DNA of 64,000 nucleotides, from NCBI GenBank assembly GCA_024349245.1, contig JALDNG010000001.1, positions 6,840,501 through 6,904,500 on the forward strand, in the 5' to 3' direction. The notes under the pieces were generated by a model. That model was not told the origin of the DNA. It did no database searches and was given only the letters and a program-made list of their open reading frames with translations. A program made the translations under genes and the position numbers. How positions within the stretch are numbered: position 1 is the stretch's first letter; each line of letters begins with the position of its first letter. Below are positions 1-11,890 of the stretch, in pieces. This DNA comes from Neodontobutis hainanensis. Lineage: Eukaryota; Chordata; Actinopteri; Gobiiformes; Odontobutidae.

Positions 1-1502
1 GAACTGCTCTGGTGTTTATAAATAAAGTGCACATATTTAAATTGACCTGTGTTTGTATAATTCGTTGCAAAAAGGTTTTGGACCTATATATTTTGGAGTT
101 GTGGAGGTGTTTTTAAACAGATTAGAGACTGTACGATGCTGATATTTGTGAAGGTTATATTAAATCAGGTTTGTTCTCCAGGTTCTTGCTCCAGGTCAAA
201 GTGGGACTAACCCAGACTGAGCCCCTTTGTCACAGTTGGACTATGGTCTTTTATTTTACAGTTACGGCTCACAAATCATAATGAAGCTTGTGAATTTGAA
301 AAAATACTTGTGTAATGGTACTTCCTGCTTTAAAGGACGTATCTGCTGTGACTGGTGAAAGTACTTTCAGGTTCTACGGTTCTGTGTTCGACTTAATCTC
401 TGTAAAAGTCCTGATCCAGCTGAAAGTGGAACTAAACACTCTGTTGCCCCAGACGCTCTTCTGCTGCCATAGACTGTTGCCACAAAACCATTGTTGCCAC
501 AGACCCTCTGGAAGAGTTTCTGGAGAACCAAAGTATCCGATATAAGGCCAAATAATATCTAAAAATTATGCTGAAAAAGTATTTCCAACTTTTTGGTAGA
601 AAAAAAAGGTTGAGTAAAAGTAGAAAAACTAAATCGTACAAAAATATAAACTAGTATCATTCTTTAAAAATATTCCAAAAGTCAAGGCATGGTGTAGTGA
701 GACAAATCTGACGAGCAACACGTTTGTACATGTTTGTCTGTTAAAACATTTAAAAGGCATCTTCTTTTTCTTTCAAACATTGAATCTTGTGTCTTTCCCT
801 CATTTCTAAATCTGTCTCCTCAGATGTGCCAAAAATAGGTTATTAATGTAAGAAATTAGAATTTTATGATAATTTTTTACAACAATTCTCTGCAAGTGTC
901 TTTGACTACATTTATTTAAGTCAGTCCAGAGGAAAAAACCTTCCTCTCAATGATGCTTGGCGTCGTTGGAGCAGGTTTGATAAAGAAGACTTTAGCTTCT
1001 TTCCACACAGACGCCAGATTCAAAAACGTTTAAAAGACATCTTTTTCATTTCCATTCATTAAACTTTGTCTCTGTTTTCAAAAGCAGAAAAATGCAGAAA
1101 GGGTTTTTATTTAAACCTAAAACTTGGTGACACTTGGTGAAACTTTCCCTCACAGAGTCAGACTGAGATCTTTTCACAGACGACAGGATTATTTCAGATA
1201 CAGACAGAAATCAAAGACACGTAACACCTCAACAGTTCTTGATTTAGTTAGTTAGTAAAAAACAATTCACAAAAGAAAACTGATCACATTTATCAAAATG
1301 TGAGAGAAGCACTTTGACAAACATATTATTTCTGTCTTTGTCTGTGTTTGTCCTCGGGCTGTGGAAACTTTACCTGGAAATAAAACTCAGACTCAAGTCA
1401 GCTGTTCCTGTTTTCCTGAAGCTGGTTTTCCTCAGGTTCAGTTTGGTTTGATCAGACTCAGTTTCGTCTGGAACTGATTTTGTTCTTAGACCAACCCAAA
1501 CT
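1..1502. other. intergenic, nothing recognised
   Basis: AT-rich vertebrate-like intergenic DNA. Open frames here are short, lack splice context and resemble no protein I know. I see no repeat family, promoter or RNA gene that I can support. Confidence 0.5.
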
Positions 1503-1626
1503 GGACTTGTTGTTTTGTTTATCTTTTTTAAATAAACTTTATTAAACACAAAACAATGAAGAGGATTTATAAATCTTGTTCAGTTTGTCAAGAGATTTAG
1601 TTTGTGAAGCAAGGTGTCCTTTGTTA

Positions 1627-2154
1627 AAATACAGTGTTAAGTTGTTCTTCTGTTGCCGCTGGAGCCTGAGCCAACATCAGACCCTCGTGTCTAAAGCCCT
1701 CACCTGTTTAATAATGTGTCTTTGACATCTTTTATTTAAGTCCAGAGGAAAACCTAAAAGATGAGTTCCAAAAGTAAATAAAATATAGTTTTGTTGGATG
1801 GTATAATTTCTTTCTATAAGGCTGCAGAGCAATGCTCCTTTTCTTTTTCTGCTCAAAATAAAACTGCAGAATAAAAAAAAAACACACACACACAAATCTA
1901 ACACAGGATCGAGAAAGTAAACTTAACCAATAAACTTTAAAACTGAACTAAAGAAAGGTCAGATTTATTTGAGGGATTATTCTTGGAATTGTCCTCTTTT
2001 TAACAATTTACTACAGCTTTGTCTTTATTGAAGAGTTTTTTTTAAGTATGTAGTGCTCAGTTCCTTCTGTGGTTGGATAAAATCCTATAAACCCTTTGTG
2101 AGTTTCCAGGTTCTGACCAGATTCAGGAGAGCCTCAGAGAAACACAGTTATAAA
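1627..2154 (+). repeat. direct duplication, copy 1 (about 0.53 kb)
   Basis: This segment is repeated almost exactly at 3212-3751, in the same orientation. Both start at a shared AAATACAG and end at a shared ACACAGTTATAAA. Differences are a few substitutions plus about 12 extra bases in the second copy, where TTTAAGTATTA is inserted after CATCTTTTA. A weaker partial repeat (ACTTTATTAAACA and flanks) lies just upstream near 1525 and recurs near 2170. No coding content. It looks like a local segmental duplication, not a recognised transposon. Confidence 0.85.
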
Positions 2155-3211
2155 TACCTTTTTTAAATATACTTTATTAAACAAAAAACAATGAAGAGGA
2201 TTTGTAAATCTCTTTCTTGTTCCGTTTGTCAGGAGCCTCTGTCTTTTATTGTGTGTTCAAAAAGAAAAGAAGATTAACTTAATTTAATTTTAAATATTGT
2301 ATTTAACTTTATTATTATATTTTTTATAAAGAATGAGTGAAATATTTCTGATATTTTCCATATTAATTTTTTTAATTTTCCCCAAACACACACTTTTTAA
2401 ATGTTCCAGTTTTTAAATCAGTCTCAGCCTCAGAGTGAAATGAAAAAATGAAACTTACACATTTCTACAACAACCAGCCTTTTTCTTTCACTTTTTTTTT
2501 TTTTTGTGGCTGTGTCAAAAACATTTTCTAAAATATTATACATTTCACAAAATACAAAACGTTAATCTTTCAGGTTCATTCCAGCTCTGTTCCACCGAGT
2601 GTGAGGCTCCTCAAACAGTTCCCTTTGTGACTCAAAGACTGCTCCCGGTTTGAAGACTGAAGAAATAAAACTAGACTTTAGTTTTCTCTGAATGTTCATT
2701 TGAAATCCTTTTGTTTCTGTGACGTTTCCTCAGATCAGCGTCTGAACACTTTTACAGGATCAAACTGAAATTGGACTCAAAACTATGAGCCTTTATTTTT
2801 CTTTTGAAAATGAACAGATAGATTAAAGAGACTTTTATTTCAACTTCAACAAACTGGTGTCCTCCTTTTTCTTTCCACAATAATAAAGTTTATATTTTTT
2901 AAAGACCCTCCTGGACAGTTTGCACTCACAGAAAACCTCCAGATCCACATTTATCACATTTCATTTAACTTTGTCTCTGCCACCATTAAAAAAAACTGAA
3001 AAGAAATATTTAATAATGTGTTTATTTTTTTACTGATTATTTCAGACAAAAACAGAAATCAAAGACACATGGTTTAGATGAGAATTACAGCAATACAATG
3101 TCTTTAATAAAATCCAGATAAAGTCATTGAGACCCGGTCGGTTCTGAGTAAAGACAGAATACTTTAGGTGGACAACCTCCTGATGCATTTTGGGAAAGTT
3201 CTGGTTTAATG

Positions 3212-3751
3212 AAATACAGCGTTAAGTTGTTCTTCTGTCGCCTCTGGAGCCTGAGCCAACATCAGACCCTCGTGTCTAAAGCCCTCACACGTGTAATAAT
3301 GTGTCTTTGACATCTTTTATTTAAGTATTATTTAAGTCCAGAGGAAAACCTAAAAGATGAGTTCCAAAAGTAAATAAAATATAGTTTTGTTGGATGGTAT
3401 AATTTCTTTCTATAAGGCTGCAGAGCAATGCTCCTTTTCTTTTTCTGCTCAAAATAAAACTGCAGAATAAAAAAAAAACACACACACACAAATCTAACAC
3501 AGGATCGAGAAAGTAAACTTAACCAATAAACTTTAAAACTGAACTAAAGAAAGGTCAGATTTATTTGAGGGATTATTCTTGGAATTGTCCTCTTTTTAAC
3601 AATTTACTACAGCTTTGTCTTTATTGAAGAGTTTTTTTCAAAGTATGTAGTGCTCAGTTCCTTCTGTGGTTGGATAAAACCCTATAAACCCTTCGTGAGT
3701 TTCCAGGTTCTGACCAGATTCAGGAGAGCCTCAGAGAAACACAGTTATAAA
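3212..3751 (+). repeat. direct duplication, copy 2 (about 0.54 kb)
   Basis: Second copy of the segment at 1627-2154. The high identity suggests a recent event or gene conversion. Confidence 0.85.
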
Positions 3752-5078
3752 GTGCTGCATGAGACAGGGTCAGGATTAAAACTGTTAAATTACCAAAGTA
3801 AAACAGATTAAACTATGCTCCAAAATTTAAATGTAATGTGGTCAAAATACAGCTTCCATCACGTGATAACAGACGTCTCTATTGCAGCTCATCGAACATA
3901 AGCCTGACTCTGAGCTTTTAAACGATGTGTGTGTGACTTATGCTCCACGAAAGTTTTGGAAAGTTCTTCTCTTCAGCCTGAGTCTTATTGAAGTAATTAA
4001 CCTCATCAATCACACTGTACAACATTTAGTCCAGAGTTTATTTAGTCCGGAGTTTAAGCCTCTAAAATAATCCATAACCAGGAGAAGTCTGCAGTAAAAA
4101 CTCGTTGTTGGCTCATGTGACCTGCGTCCTTTTGTCCTTTATTTCCGCTCATTAGGAAGTCATTTTAATTTGGTAAAACCTAAGACAAAACGTAGGATAT
4201 TTAATGGATAAATATTTTGTGCTCGGGGTGAGTTTTAAGGCGTGGAATCAAAGCTGAATCCAGTGGAAATAACACGTCTTCTTCTTCGTCTCTTTCTTTC
4301 ATTTGTGGCTCAATGAAAACGGGATTAAACGTGTCTTTTCTTCACCAGATTGAATTTAAAATGTAGATGATGTTTAGTGGAGGATGTACCGCAGAAAAAA
4401 CGTCTGCTTTGGAGACTCTTCTGAGCTTTTGAGTCGATAAAGTTTGCTCCAAATCCAACTTGAATCACGTGAAAAAACGTATTCTTCTTTAATTTTTGAA
4501 AATGGCAGCTTATGAAGATTGGGTTTAGGAAATGTGGGATATTTAATGGAAAAAAACGATCTAAAACACCTTACCCAGTAGGAGTTCTGTCGGGACAGTC
4601 TTTCTAAATCCAAAGTTACGCGCTTATCTTCCTCTAAGTATTATCATCTGTGACCGAATAAAATTCCGTTTTAATTCAAGAAAGCTCTGAACAAGATGTA
4701 GAATATTTAATGCAGAATCCAAGAACTGCCTCGTGTCATTTAGAAGAGTTTTGATCTGCTGAAGCACGGCTCTAAAGACTCCAAAGTTTGCAAAAAATCC
4801 TGGTCAAAACGTGTGAAAAGTAGCCTAAATCAATAAGTGTGGAGCTTTTTTTGACGTAAATTCTATTTAATCTGTTTGTTATGTTTGTGGGATTATACTT
4901 TGTTATTGTGTCTTTATTTGAGACGTAACTTGCACTGTTTAATGTGTGTGTTAAATGTGTTTTTGTGCGTAATGCGTAAAAATTTCGTGTTTCATGAAAC
5001 CACGAAAATACCTGATGAAATATGAACATGTAGGTCTTTACTGTTGGTTTTTAAAAGGCTTCTCTGTTTGTTTTTCAG
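3752..5078. other. intergenic, nothing firm
   Basis: No gene, repeat family or RNA gene that I can support. Open frames are short and without familiar motifs. Confidence 0.4.
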
Positions 5079-5079
5079 G

Positions 5080-5186
5080 AGATGAAATAAAGAGCAGAAG
5101 AAGAAAAGGGAGAAGGAAAAAAAGAATCTGGAGTTAAACTGGAGACTCGCGAAAGAAGAAAGTGACGTCTTTGAAGAAAAACAGGT
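5080..5186 (+). other. exon-like block of an unidentified transcript
   Basis: A good acceptor (GTTTGTTTTTCAG) precedes a purine-rich block that ends at a good donor (AAACAG followed by GTACAA). A second acceptor (TTCTTGTTACAG) lies near 6683 and a poly(A) signal AATAAA near 7314. Together they could be the last two exons of a + strand transcript. Every reading frame of this block contains a stop, so it would be UTR or lncRNA, or the last few codons of a gene starting outside the window. Splice-like strings also occur by chance. Confidence 0.2.
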
Positions 5187-5236
5187 ACAAACTACAATCT
5201 CCAAACTATCGTGTATTTGTGATCTTTGATCAGCAT

Positions 5237-5625
5237 CACAAAATCCTGGTTTAGACCTGGTTTAGATCTGGTTTAATCCTGGTTAAGACCCGGTTTAGAC
5301 CCGGTTTAGACCTGGTTTAGACCTGGTTTAATTCTGGTTTAGACCCGGTTTAGTCCTGGTTTAGACCTGGTTTAATTCTGGTTTAGACCCGGTTTAGTCC
5401 TGGTTTAGACCTGGTTTAATTCTGGTTTAGACCCGGTTTAGTCCTGGTTTAGATCTCGTTTAGACTAGGTTTAGACCTGGTTTAGATCTGGTTTAATCCT
5501 GGTTAAGACCCGGTTTAGACCCGGTTTAGACCTGGTTTAGACCTGGTTTAATTCTGGTTTAGACCCGGTTTAGTCCTGGTTTAGATCTCGTTTAGACTAG
5601 GTTTAGACCTGGTTTAGGATCTGGT
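5237..5625. repeat. minisatellite, CTGGTTTAGAC-type units
   Basis: Tandem 10-12-bp units of the form CCTGGTTTAGAC, ATCTGGTTTA and CCCGGTTTAG. A longer period of about 160-200 bp is also visible, because the ATCTCGTTTAGACTAGG segment recurs. A related short tract lies at 6425-6545. No coding content. Confidence 0.85.
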
Positions 5626-5756
5626 GCAAGGGCCTACTGACCTGATGAGGAAGGAAACCTGTAGGTCACCTTGGGGTCCACTGCCTTGTTAGTGATCACA
5701 CAGTTAGTCAAGCAATTGTCCAAAACTTGATCTGTGGATTCCCTGTTGATGTGCTG

Positions 5757-6352
5757 TTCCTGTAGGCCTTTGTCTGGTGTAGGTCTGTGTCTTTGTGCAG
5801 GCCTGTGTCTGGTGTAGTCTGTGTCTGGTGTAGGACTGTGTCTGTGTGTAGGCCTGTGTCTGGTGTAGGTCTGTGTCTTTGTGCAGGACTGTGTCTGGTG
5901 TAGGTCTGTGTCTTTGTGCAGGACTGTGTCTGGTGTAGGCCTGTGTCTGGTGTAGGCCTGTGTCTGGTGTAGGTCTGTGTCTTTGTGCAGGACTGTGTCT
6001 GGTGTAGGTCTGTGTCTTTGTGCAGAACTGTGTCTGGTGTAGGCCTGTGTCTGGTGTAGGTCTGTGTCTTTGTGCAGGCCTGTGTCTGGTGTAGGCCTGT
6101 GTCTGGTGTAGTCTGTGTCTGGTGTAGTCTGTGTCTGTGTGTAGGCCTGTGTCTGGTGTAGGTCTGTGTCTTTGTGCAGGACTGTGTCTGGTGTAGGTCT
6201 GTGTCTTTGTGCAGGACTGTGTCTGGTGTAGGCCTGTGTCTGGGTGCAGGACTGTGTCTGGTGTAGGCCTGTGTCTGGGTGTAGGCCTGTGTCTGTTGTA
6301 GGCCTGTGTCTGGGTGTAGTCCTGTGTCTGGTGTAGGCCTGTGTCTGGGTGT
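5757..6352. repeat. minisatellite, GTGTCTGGTGTAGG-type units
   Basis: About 0.6 kb of GTCTGTGTCT, TTGTGCAGGA and CTGTGTCTGGTGTAGG units in variable order. The - strand frame 5708-6376 stays open for 222 codons and reads as a low-complexity TPDTGLHQTQ-like string. I treat that as a by-product of the repeat, not a gene. Confidence 0.88.
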
Positions 6353-6683
6353 AGAACGATTACATCTCTTCTCCATAGACCTCTAGAGGCTACTGTAGAA
6401 AGGATTTGAATCCATCTTTCTGCAGGGTTAAGTCCTGATTAAGTCCTGATTAAGTCCTGGTTAAGTACTGGTTTAGACCTGGTTTAGTCCTGGTTTAGGC
6501 CTGGGTTAGTCCTGGTTTAGACTCGGTTTAGTCCTGGTTTAGACTTTATAAAGTCACAACAATTATTTGTATTTGTATTTTAAATTCACCTTGACTCTGT
6601 GTTAAATTCTTGAAATACTGTCTGAACATGTTGCTGTTAGTTTTGCTCAGACTTATTCCTTTTTTCTTCTTTTCTTGTTACAG

Positions 6684-7335
6684 ATTTGAAGAACTGAGAC
6701 TGACATGAGCCGATGCAGACGAACCAAACAAATCTGTTTAAATCAAGACTTGAACATGTGTTTGGACATTTTTCTCAGACAACTGACTTTACTGTGCCTT
6801 GGATTTGTTTGATGGTATTCTTTTGTGTTTTATATCTACATTTAATATTCATCTCAAAAAACATGTAAGGTTTTTAAACAATTAAATTATGTTTGAATGA
6901 TGCTGAAATGTTCAAAAATGCTTAAATAATGAACGGCTGAAGGAGTCGAAAATGCTGAATTTGGTAAATTTTGCTGAAGTCCCATAAAAAATGAAAGTGT
7001 GAAAAATTGCATAACATTTTATAAATCTCAAAAATTATAAAAGCTGTGAGTACCAATTGTAAATGCCCCTTAAGACTCTCAATTCAGACATGTTTAAAAG
7101 TTTGAACGGCTGAAGTCGGTCGAAGAGTTAAAGAAGAGGTAAAAACTATCGCTCTGATATCTTTGCAAATATAAATCCTATTTTAAATCTTTACAACATT
7201 GTTTTAGGCTATTTCAAAAAGGCTCTGTCTTCACAGCAACAGGAATCAGTAAATAGATCTAGACTGTAGTAAGTGGTTTTAATGATCTCTGCTTTATATT
7301 TGAGAGGATAATTCAATAAAAAGAGATTTAAATAA
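6684..7335 (+). other. candidate terminal exon (unidentified transcript)
   Basis: It starts after the acceptor TTCTTGTTACAG and contains AATAAA near 7314. It carries no long frame. It could pair with the block at 5080-5186 as the 3' end of a non-coding or upstream-starting transcript. Support is splice-site appearance only. Confidence 0.15.
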
Positions 7336-7951
7336 GAAATGTGTCTGTTTTATTAGAATCAGGATACAACTGTAACACTTGACCAATCAGAGAAGGCCGA
7401 GCTCAGGGGGTGGGGCTTAGTGTGAGCTAAAGAAATGTTGTTTGTTCCCAGTGTGGAGAAGCAGACAGGAGTGTCATCACAGAGACTAAACCATGTTCTG
7501 TTATCAATGTGGATTTATAACTGAACTACTTTGATCTAAAGCATCTACAATCTGTTCAAATCCAATTTAAACTTGTGTTTAAATCCAACAAAAACCTGTT
7601 CAAATCCATCTAAAACCTGTCCAAATCCCACTAAAACCTGTTCTAGTCCCAGATGTGCGGATGTGTAAACGAGGAACAGAATATACAGTGGCAAGAAAAA
7701 GTATGTGAACCTTTTGGAATTTTATTGTTTTCTGAATACATTTGTTTTAAAATGTGATCTTAATCTCAGTCAAGGGTATTGACAAACATAATGTGTCTAA
7801 AAATAATACACAAAAAAAAATCTAAATCAAAATGTCACTCACTCAACATAAACATGGCAGTGGAAAAAGTAAGTGAACCCTTAGAATTAATAACTGGTTG
7901 ACCCCATCTTGGCATCAATAACCTCAAACAGGTACTTCCTGTAGCTGTGGA

Positions 7952-8191
7952 TCAGACTTGCACATTGTTGTGGAATTTTAGCTCATTCTTTCTGCAGAAT
8001 GGTTTTAGCTCTGTCATATTCTTTAGACGTCTTGTGTGTTTGGGCCTCTTTAAGTAAATCCATAGCATCTCTATTGGGTTTTGGTCTGGGCTCTGACTTG
8101 GGCACTTCAAAAGGTCGATTCTGTTTTTCTGTTGACATTCTGTTGTGGACTTGCTCCAGTGTTTTGGGTTGTTGTCCTTTTGGGTTACCAC
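7952..8191 (-). pseudogene. Tc1 transposase C-terminal remnant
   Basis: A 79-codon frame covers the end of the DDE catalytic domain. It shows DNNPKH, the block with the second catalytic Asp, and then SQSPDQNPIEMLW, the block with the catalytic Glu. The spacing fits the DD34E arrangement of Tc1. Upstream parts of the transposase are broken by stops and by the MITE at 8498-8872. Non-functional fossil. Confidence 0.85.
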
Positions 8192-8497
8192 CTTCTACAC
8201 AGTTTCAGCTGATGTAGACATCCTCACATTATCCTGAAGAACTGTCTGATATACTTTAGAATTCATCCTCATCTCAGTTATTGAAGCTGGCCAGGCCCTG
8301 ATGCAGCAAAGCAGGTCCAAAGCATCATGTTTCCTCCACCAGACTTTACAGTTGTGATGATGTTTTCATGAAGAGCTGTGCCCTTTCTACACCACGCACT
8401 TTGTTTTTTTTTTTCAAATAGTTTAATCAGTCCACAAAACATTTTGGCCAGTACTGCAAACTTCAGGCATGCAGCAATGTTCTTTTTAGTAATCAGT

Positions 8498-8872
8498 AGG
8501 GGTGTAACGATACACCAATGCCACGGTTCGGTTCAGATCACGGTTTTGGAGTCACGGTTCGGTTCGGTTCTGTTTGCTGTGGGGGCAGGGTTCCTTGCAG
8601 GGCACCAGCAATAATAACACTAGATTCACTTTAACTTAATAAAAACAACAACAATAATTTAACTTATTAACTTTATCTTTATTCACTTAACTTTATACAT
8701 TGGCTTCACGTTTTCTTTAGAGCAGTTAGCACACCTGTGACAAAATAAAATGAACGTTGGGCCGGTGCAGCAGGGGTCGGGGCGCGTTCGGTTCGACATG
8801 CGAGTATCGCGGTTCGAACTGTGGCTGTGGGTTCGCGGTTTTTCGGTTCGGTTTGAATATCGTTACACCCTT
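8498..8872. mobile_element. hAT-like non-autonomous element (MITE)
   Basis: The 375-bp element starts AGGGGTGTAACGATA and ends TATCGTTACACCCTT, inverted repeats typical of hAT MITEs in fish. The interior is made of CGGTTCGGTTCGG-like GC-rich motifs and has no coding frame. AGTAATCAGT occurs on both sides (8488-8497 and 8873-8882); hAT insertions normally duplicate 8 bp, so one or two of these bases may be chance. It sits inside the Tc1 copy and is therefore younger. Confidence 0.75.
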
Positions 8873-9529
8873 AGTAATCAGTGGCTTCCTTCGTGGTGTC
8901 CTGTTGTGGATGCCGTGCTTGTTTAGTGTTTAATGTATTGTAGACCCATGAACAGAGATGTTAGCACATTCCAATGATGCTTTCAAATCTTAAGCTTTCA
9001 TTAGGGGTTGTTTCTTTACTTCATTGATGAGTCTTTGTTGTGCTCTTGGTGTCATTTTGACTGGGCGCTCACTTCTTGGTAGAGTAACAGTCCCAAAGCG
9101 TTCTACATTTGTATTTGTATTACTTTGTAACCCATTCCAGCTTTATGTAAAGCAACATTTCTTAATCCTAGCTCCTCCAAAAGCTCTTTTTGGTGAGGCA
9201 TGGCTCACATAAGCGTGTTCTTCTTGTTCTCGTGCAGAGCAAACTCCAAAAGATTGAGACATTTTTATTTTATGTAGCTGTAGTCCACACCTCCAAACGT
9301 ATTATCTTAATGAGACTCCAGGTGTGCTAAGACCTGACTCCAATGAGCTTTTTTGAGGTCATTAACTCAAGGGTTCACATACTTTTTCCACAAACACTAT
9401 GAGGTTTTTTGGTTGTTCTCAATAAAGACATGAAACATCAGAATGTTTTTGTATAATTATTTTTGGACACATTTATTTTTGGACAAACTTATTTAGAAAA
9501 CCATGAAATTCCAAATTCTTGCCACTGTA

Positions 9530-11095
9530 AATCAGTCTTGTGTCTGAATAAACATCTTCAATTCAACTAGAGTAGTTTTTAAAGTCTGGACACAACATGC
9601 TCCTGTCTGCTTCTCCAAACTATCACCTACTGTAGAACCATCTTTAATAGTCTTTGAACATCTTGATAGAAATGTCCTTGTGTTTTTTTTTTCAGATTAG
9701 CTCAGAGACATACTGAACATTCATCAGCTCTGACACTCCTGTTATGTCACTGTTGGAATGTGCCTCGTTCGTTCTTTGTGTTTTTAGGCTGAGGTCGTTA
9801 CTTTAGTTGAACTCATGACATAAATTCAAGCAGTGCAGGTCACCTTTCATTCATTAATGTTCTACCTTCTTCCTTTTTTACATCGAACTTGTGCCATCAG
9901 TTTACAGATGATCAGTTGCAGAGCTAACACTCAAGAACAGATTAATTCAAGTAAAATTTTTATTTATAAAGCACTTGTAGGACTTTTTCCACATCATTCT
10001 GAACGTTCATTTTCTCTGGCAGTGACAGTAAAAATTAATATTCTCAGATAAACTGTGCTGACTCAGACCTGTTGCTCTTCTCTGTCCCTGTGTGGATGAA
10101 AGTTCAAAACTCTTCTGTCACTCAGGGAGGGGCCAGGGACCGGCTCCGACGTGCACCGCTAACAAGCACTCATCACTGCTGTCCCTGTTGCATTAACTCA
10201 GATGAATGTCTTTAAAGACTGACATTAGCTTTAGCGGTTAGCATCACTGACAGTATTTTTTTTTCTGTAAATGGATAAATTTGTGTAAAAAGTTGCATTG
10301 CAGCTTCATTCTTAGACATGTTCAAAGTCTGGCCCAGGGGCCAATCACGGCACTTAGCTAAATTTTATATGGCCCATAGCGTCCAATATGAAATGTATGG
10401 TGTCCACCTAAAGGTGAGGATTGAGACCTGAGGACTGTTCTATAAAAGTCTCTCAGAAAAGCTTCAGCCTGAATTCTAGCTGCATTACACAGTTCCATAA
10501 AGCGGACTCTGGGCTCAGAACCAGGCTAACTCCAGAGAGAACTGGGACTATTATCTCTGACTGAATTGAACAAGTTTAACCAAAGTCACAAAGAGCTACT
10601 CGTGAGCTGCACCAGAATAACACAACACAGACATAAATTAATCTGTTAATGGCTTGGGTTAAAGAAAGAAACCACAAAAAGTGACATTGTTTTTCAATTT
10701 AATATTTCCAGAAAAATAACAATGAGAAAATAAAGTGGGCTGGGCTAATCCACAAACATACCAGTGATTTAGGATTATAATATAATTTAAATTAAATCCC
10801 AAAACAGATGGTCTCATGTAGATTATAATCTATCTCATCATTCGACCAAATCAGCAGATGTATAAAAGCTCCCTGATGGAACTGTTTTTTGCAAAGACAA
10901 ATATTTTGAGCCTCATTTATTTATGTACTGTGTTTTTGTTGTTTTTGGGTCTTTTAAAGAGTCCTCCACTAAGATTGTTTTTACTGCTGGGGATATTTTA
11001 GGGGCTTGAGACGAAACAAGGGTGGCTTCAGTCTCACTTTAATAAACCCACTGACAAAATAATACATGGAAAGAATAGACCCCTGGATTTCTGCT
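9530..11095. other. intergenic, nothing recognised
   Basis: No gene or RNA that I can support. Open frames are short. The segment around 10327-10395, beginning TCTGGCCCAGGGGCC, has the look of an old dispersed repeat, but I could not place it in a family. Confidence 0.4.
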
Positions 11096-11470
11096 GCAGT
11101 GGGGTCCGGGTCCTTGTCCAGGTCCGGATCCCTGTCCAGGTCCAGGTCCGGATCCAGATCCAGGTCCACTTGCGGGTCCGGGTCCATGTCCAGGTGCAGG
11201 TCCAAGTGCGGGTCCAGGTCTAGGTCCAGGTCCAGATCCAAGTCCAGGTGCAGGTCTAAGTGTGGGTCCAGGTCTAGGTCCAGGTCCAGGTGCAGGTCCA
11301 TTTCTAGGTCCAGGTGCGGGTCCAGGTTGGGGTCTGGGTACGGGTATAGGTATAGGACTAGGTCCGGGTCCAGGTCTGGGTCCAGGTCCTGATCCAAGTG
11401 AAGGTCCGGGTCCAGGTCTAAGTCCAGGTCCAGGTCCAGGTGCGGGTCCAGGTCCAGGTGCTGGTCTTCC
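11096..11470. repeat. GGTCCA/GGTCCG hexamer minisatellite
   Basis: About 375 bp of imperfect GGTCCA, GGTCCG, GGTGCA and GGTCTA units, directly upstream of the hsd17b12 promoter. Because the unit is 6 bp, several frames on both strands stay open and read as Gly-Pro, Arg-Ser or Asp-Leu-Asp-Pro repeats. These are repeat artefacts. The same hexamer is found in coding exon 2 of alkbh3. Confidence 0.9.
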
Positions 11471-11549
11471 GGGCTCCTCTTGCGGTGACTCAGCTTCGGC
11501 AGCTGTTCAGGTTGACGGCAGAGTGACTCATTCGTCTCTGACGGACAGC

Positions 11550-11830
11550 TCCTCGTCCAATCAGCTCCGTGCCGGGGGCGGGCTCACATTCCTGACCAAT
11601 GAGAGAGCAGTTTCATTCATAAAGTGGTGCGGGCGGTTTGTCTGGAGTTTCATAATCACGGCGAAACTGACAAACCTGTTCTGAAACCCCGGGCCAATCA
11701 GCGCTCCTCGTGCCCGCTAAACCCCGCCTCTTGCACCGGCAGCCCATGAGTGACGTGTGCAGCAGCCAATCAGCGCAGAAAACCGATGTGGTCTTTATAA
11801 AGCGCTGCTCCACAGAGCCAGACCCAAAGC
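11550..11830 (+). promoter_or_regulatory. hsd17b12: hsd17b12 promoter: four CCAAT boxes and a TATA box
   Basis: CCAAT occurs at 11557, 11596, 11694 and 11767, three of them extended to CCAATCAG, the usual NF-Y form. A TATA-like TTTATAAAG lies at 11794-11802. Transcription would be expected to start near 11825, leaving a 5' UTR of about 65 bases before the ATG at 11891. An AP-1-like GTGACTCA lies at 11522. Functional status is inferred from motif and position only. Confidence 0.65.
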
Positions 11831-11890
11831 TCAAGCTGCTCTTGTCCTGCGCCTTTCCTCTTCTCCTCCTTCTACTGTGTGTTTTTGGAA

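Larger units (their letters stand above)
7686..9527 (-). mobile_element. degenerate Tc1/mariner-type DNA transposon
   Basis: The 1.84-kb element has inverted ends: CAGTGGCAAGAAAAAGTATG on the left and a complementary ...AATTCTTGCCACTG on the right. It is flanked by TA at 7684-7685 and 9528-9529, the target duplication of this superfamily. A decayed transposase lies inside on the - strand. A separate hAT-like MITE has inserted at 8498-8872, so the original element was about 1.46 kb, a normal Tc1 length. The copy cannot encode a working transposase. Confidence 0.9.

Noticed and set aside
5708..6376. 222-codon - strand frame with TPDTGLHQTQ repeats
   Set aside because: Produced by a GTCTGGTGTAGG minisatellite; no unique protein sequence beyond the repeat.
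7455..9615. 17-bp inverted repeat GGAGAAGCAGACAGGAG (7455) and its complement (9599) around the Tc1 copy as outer ends of a larger transposon
   Set aside because: The match does not extend, and the Tc1 ends and TA duplications lie inside it. It may be coincidence or a remnant of older sequence.
10981..11684. Asp-Leu, Arg-Ser and Gly-Pro rich frames on both strands
   Set aside because: By-product of the GGTCCA hexamer tract upstream of hsd17b12.
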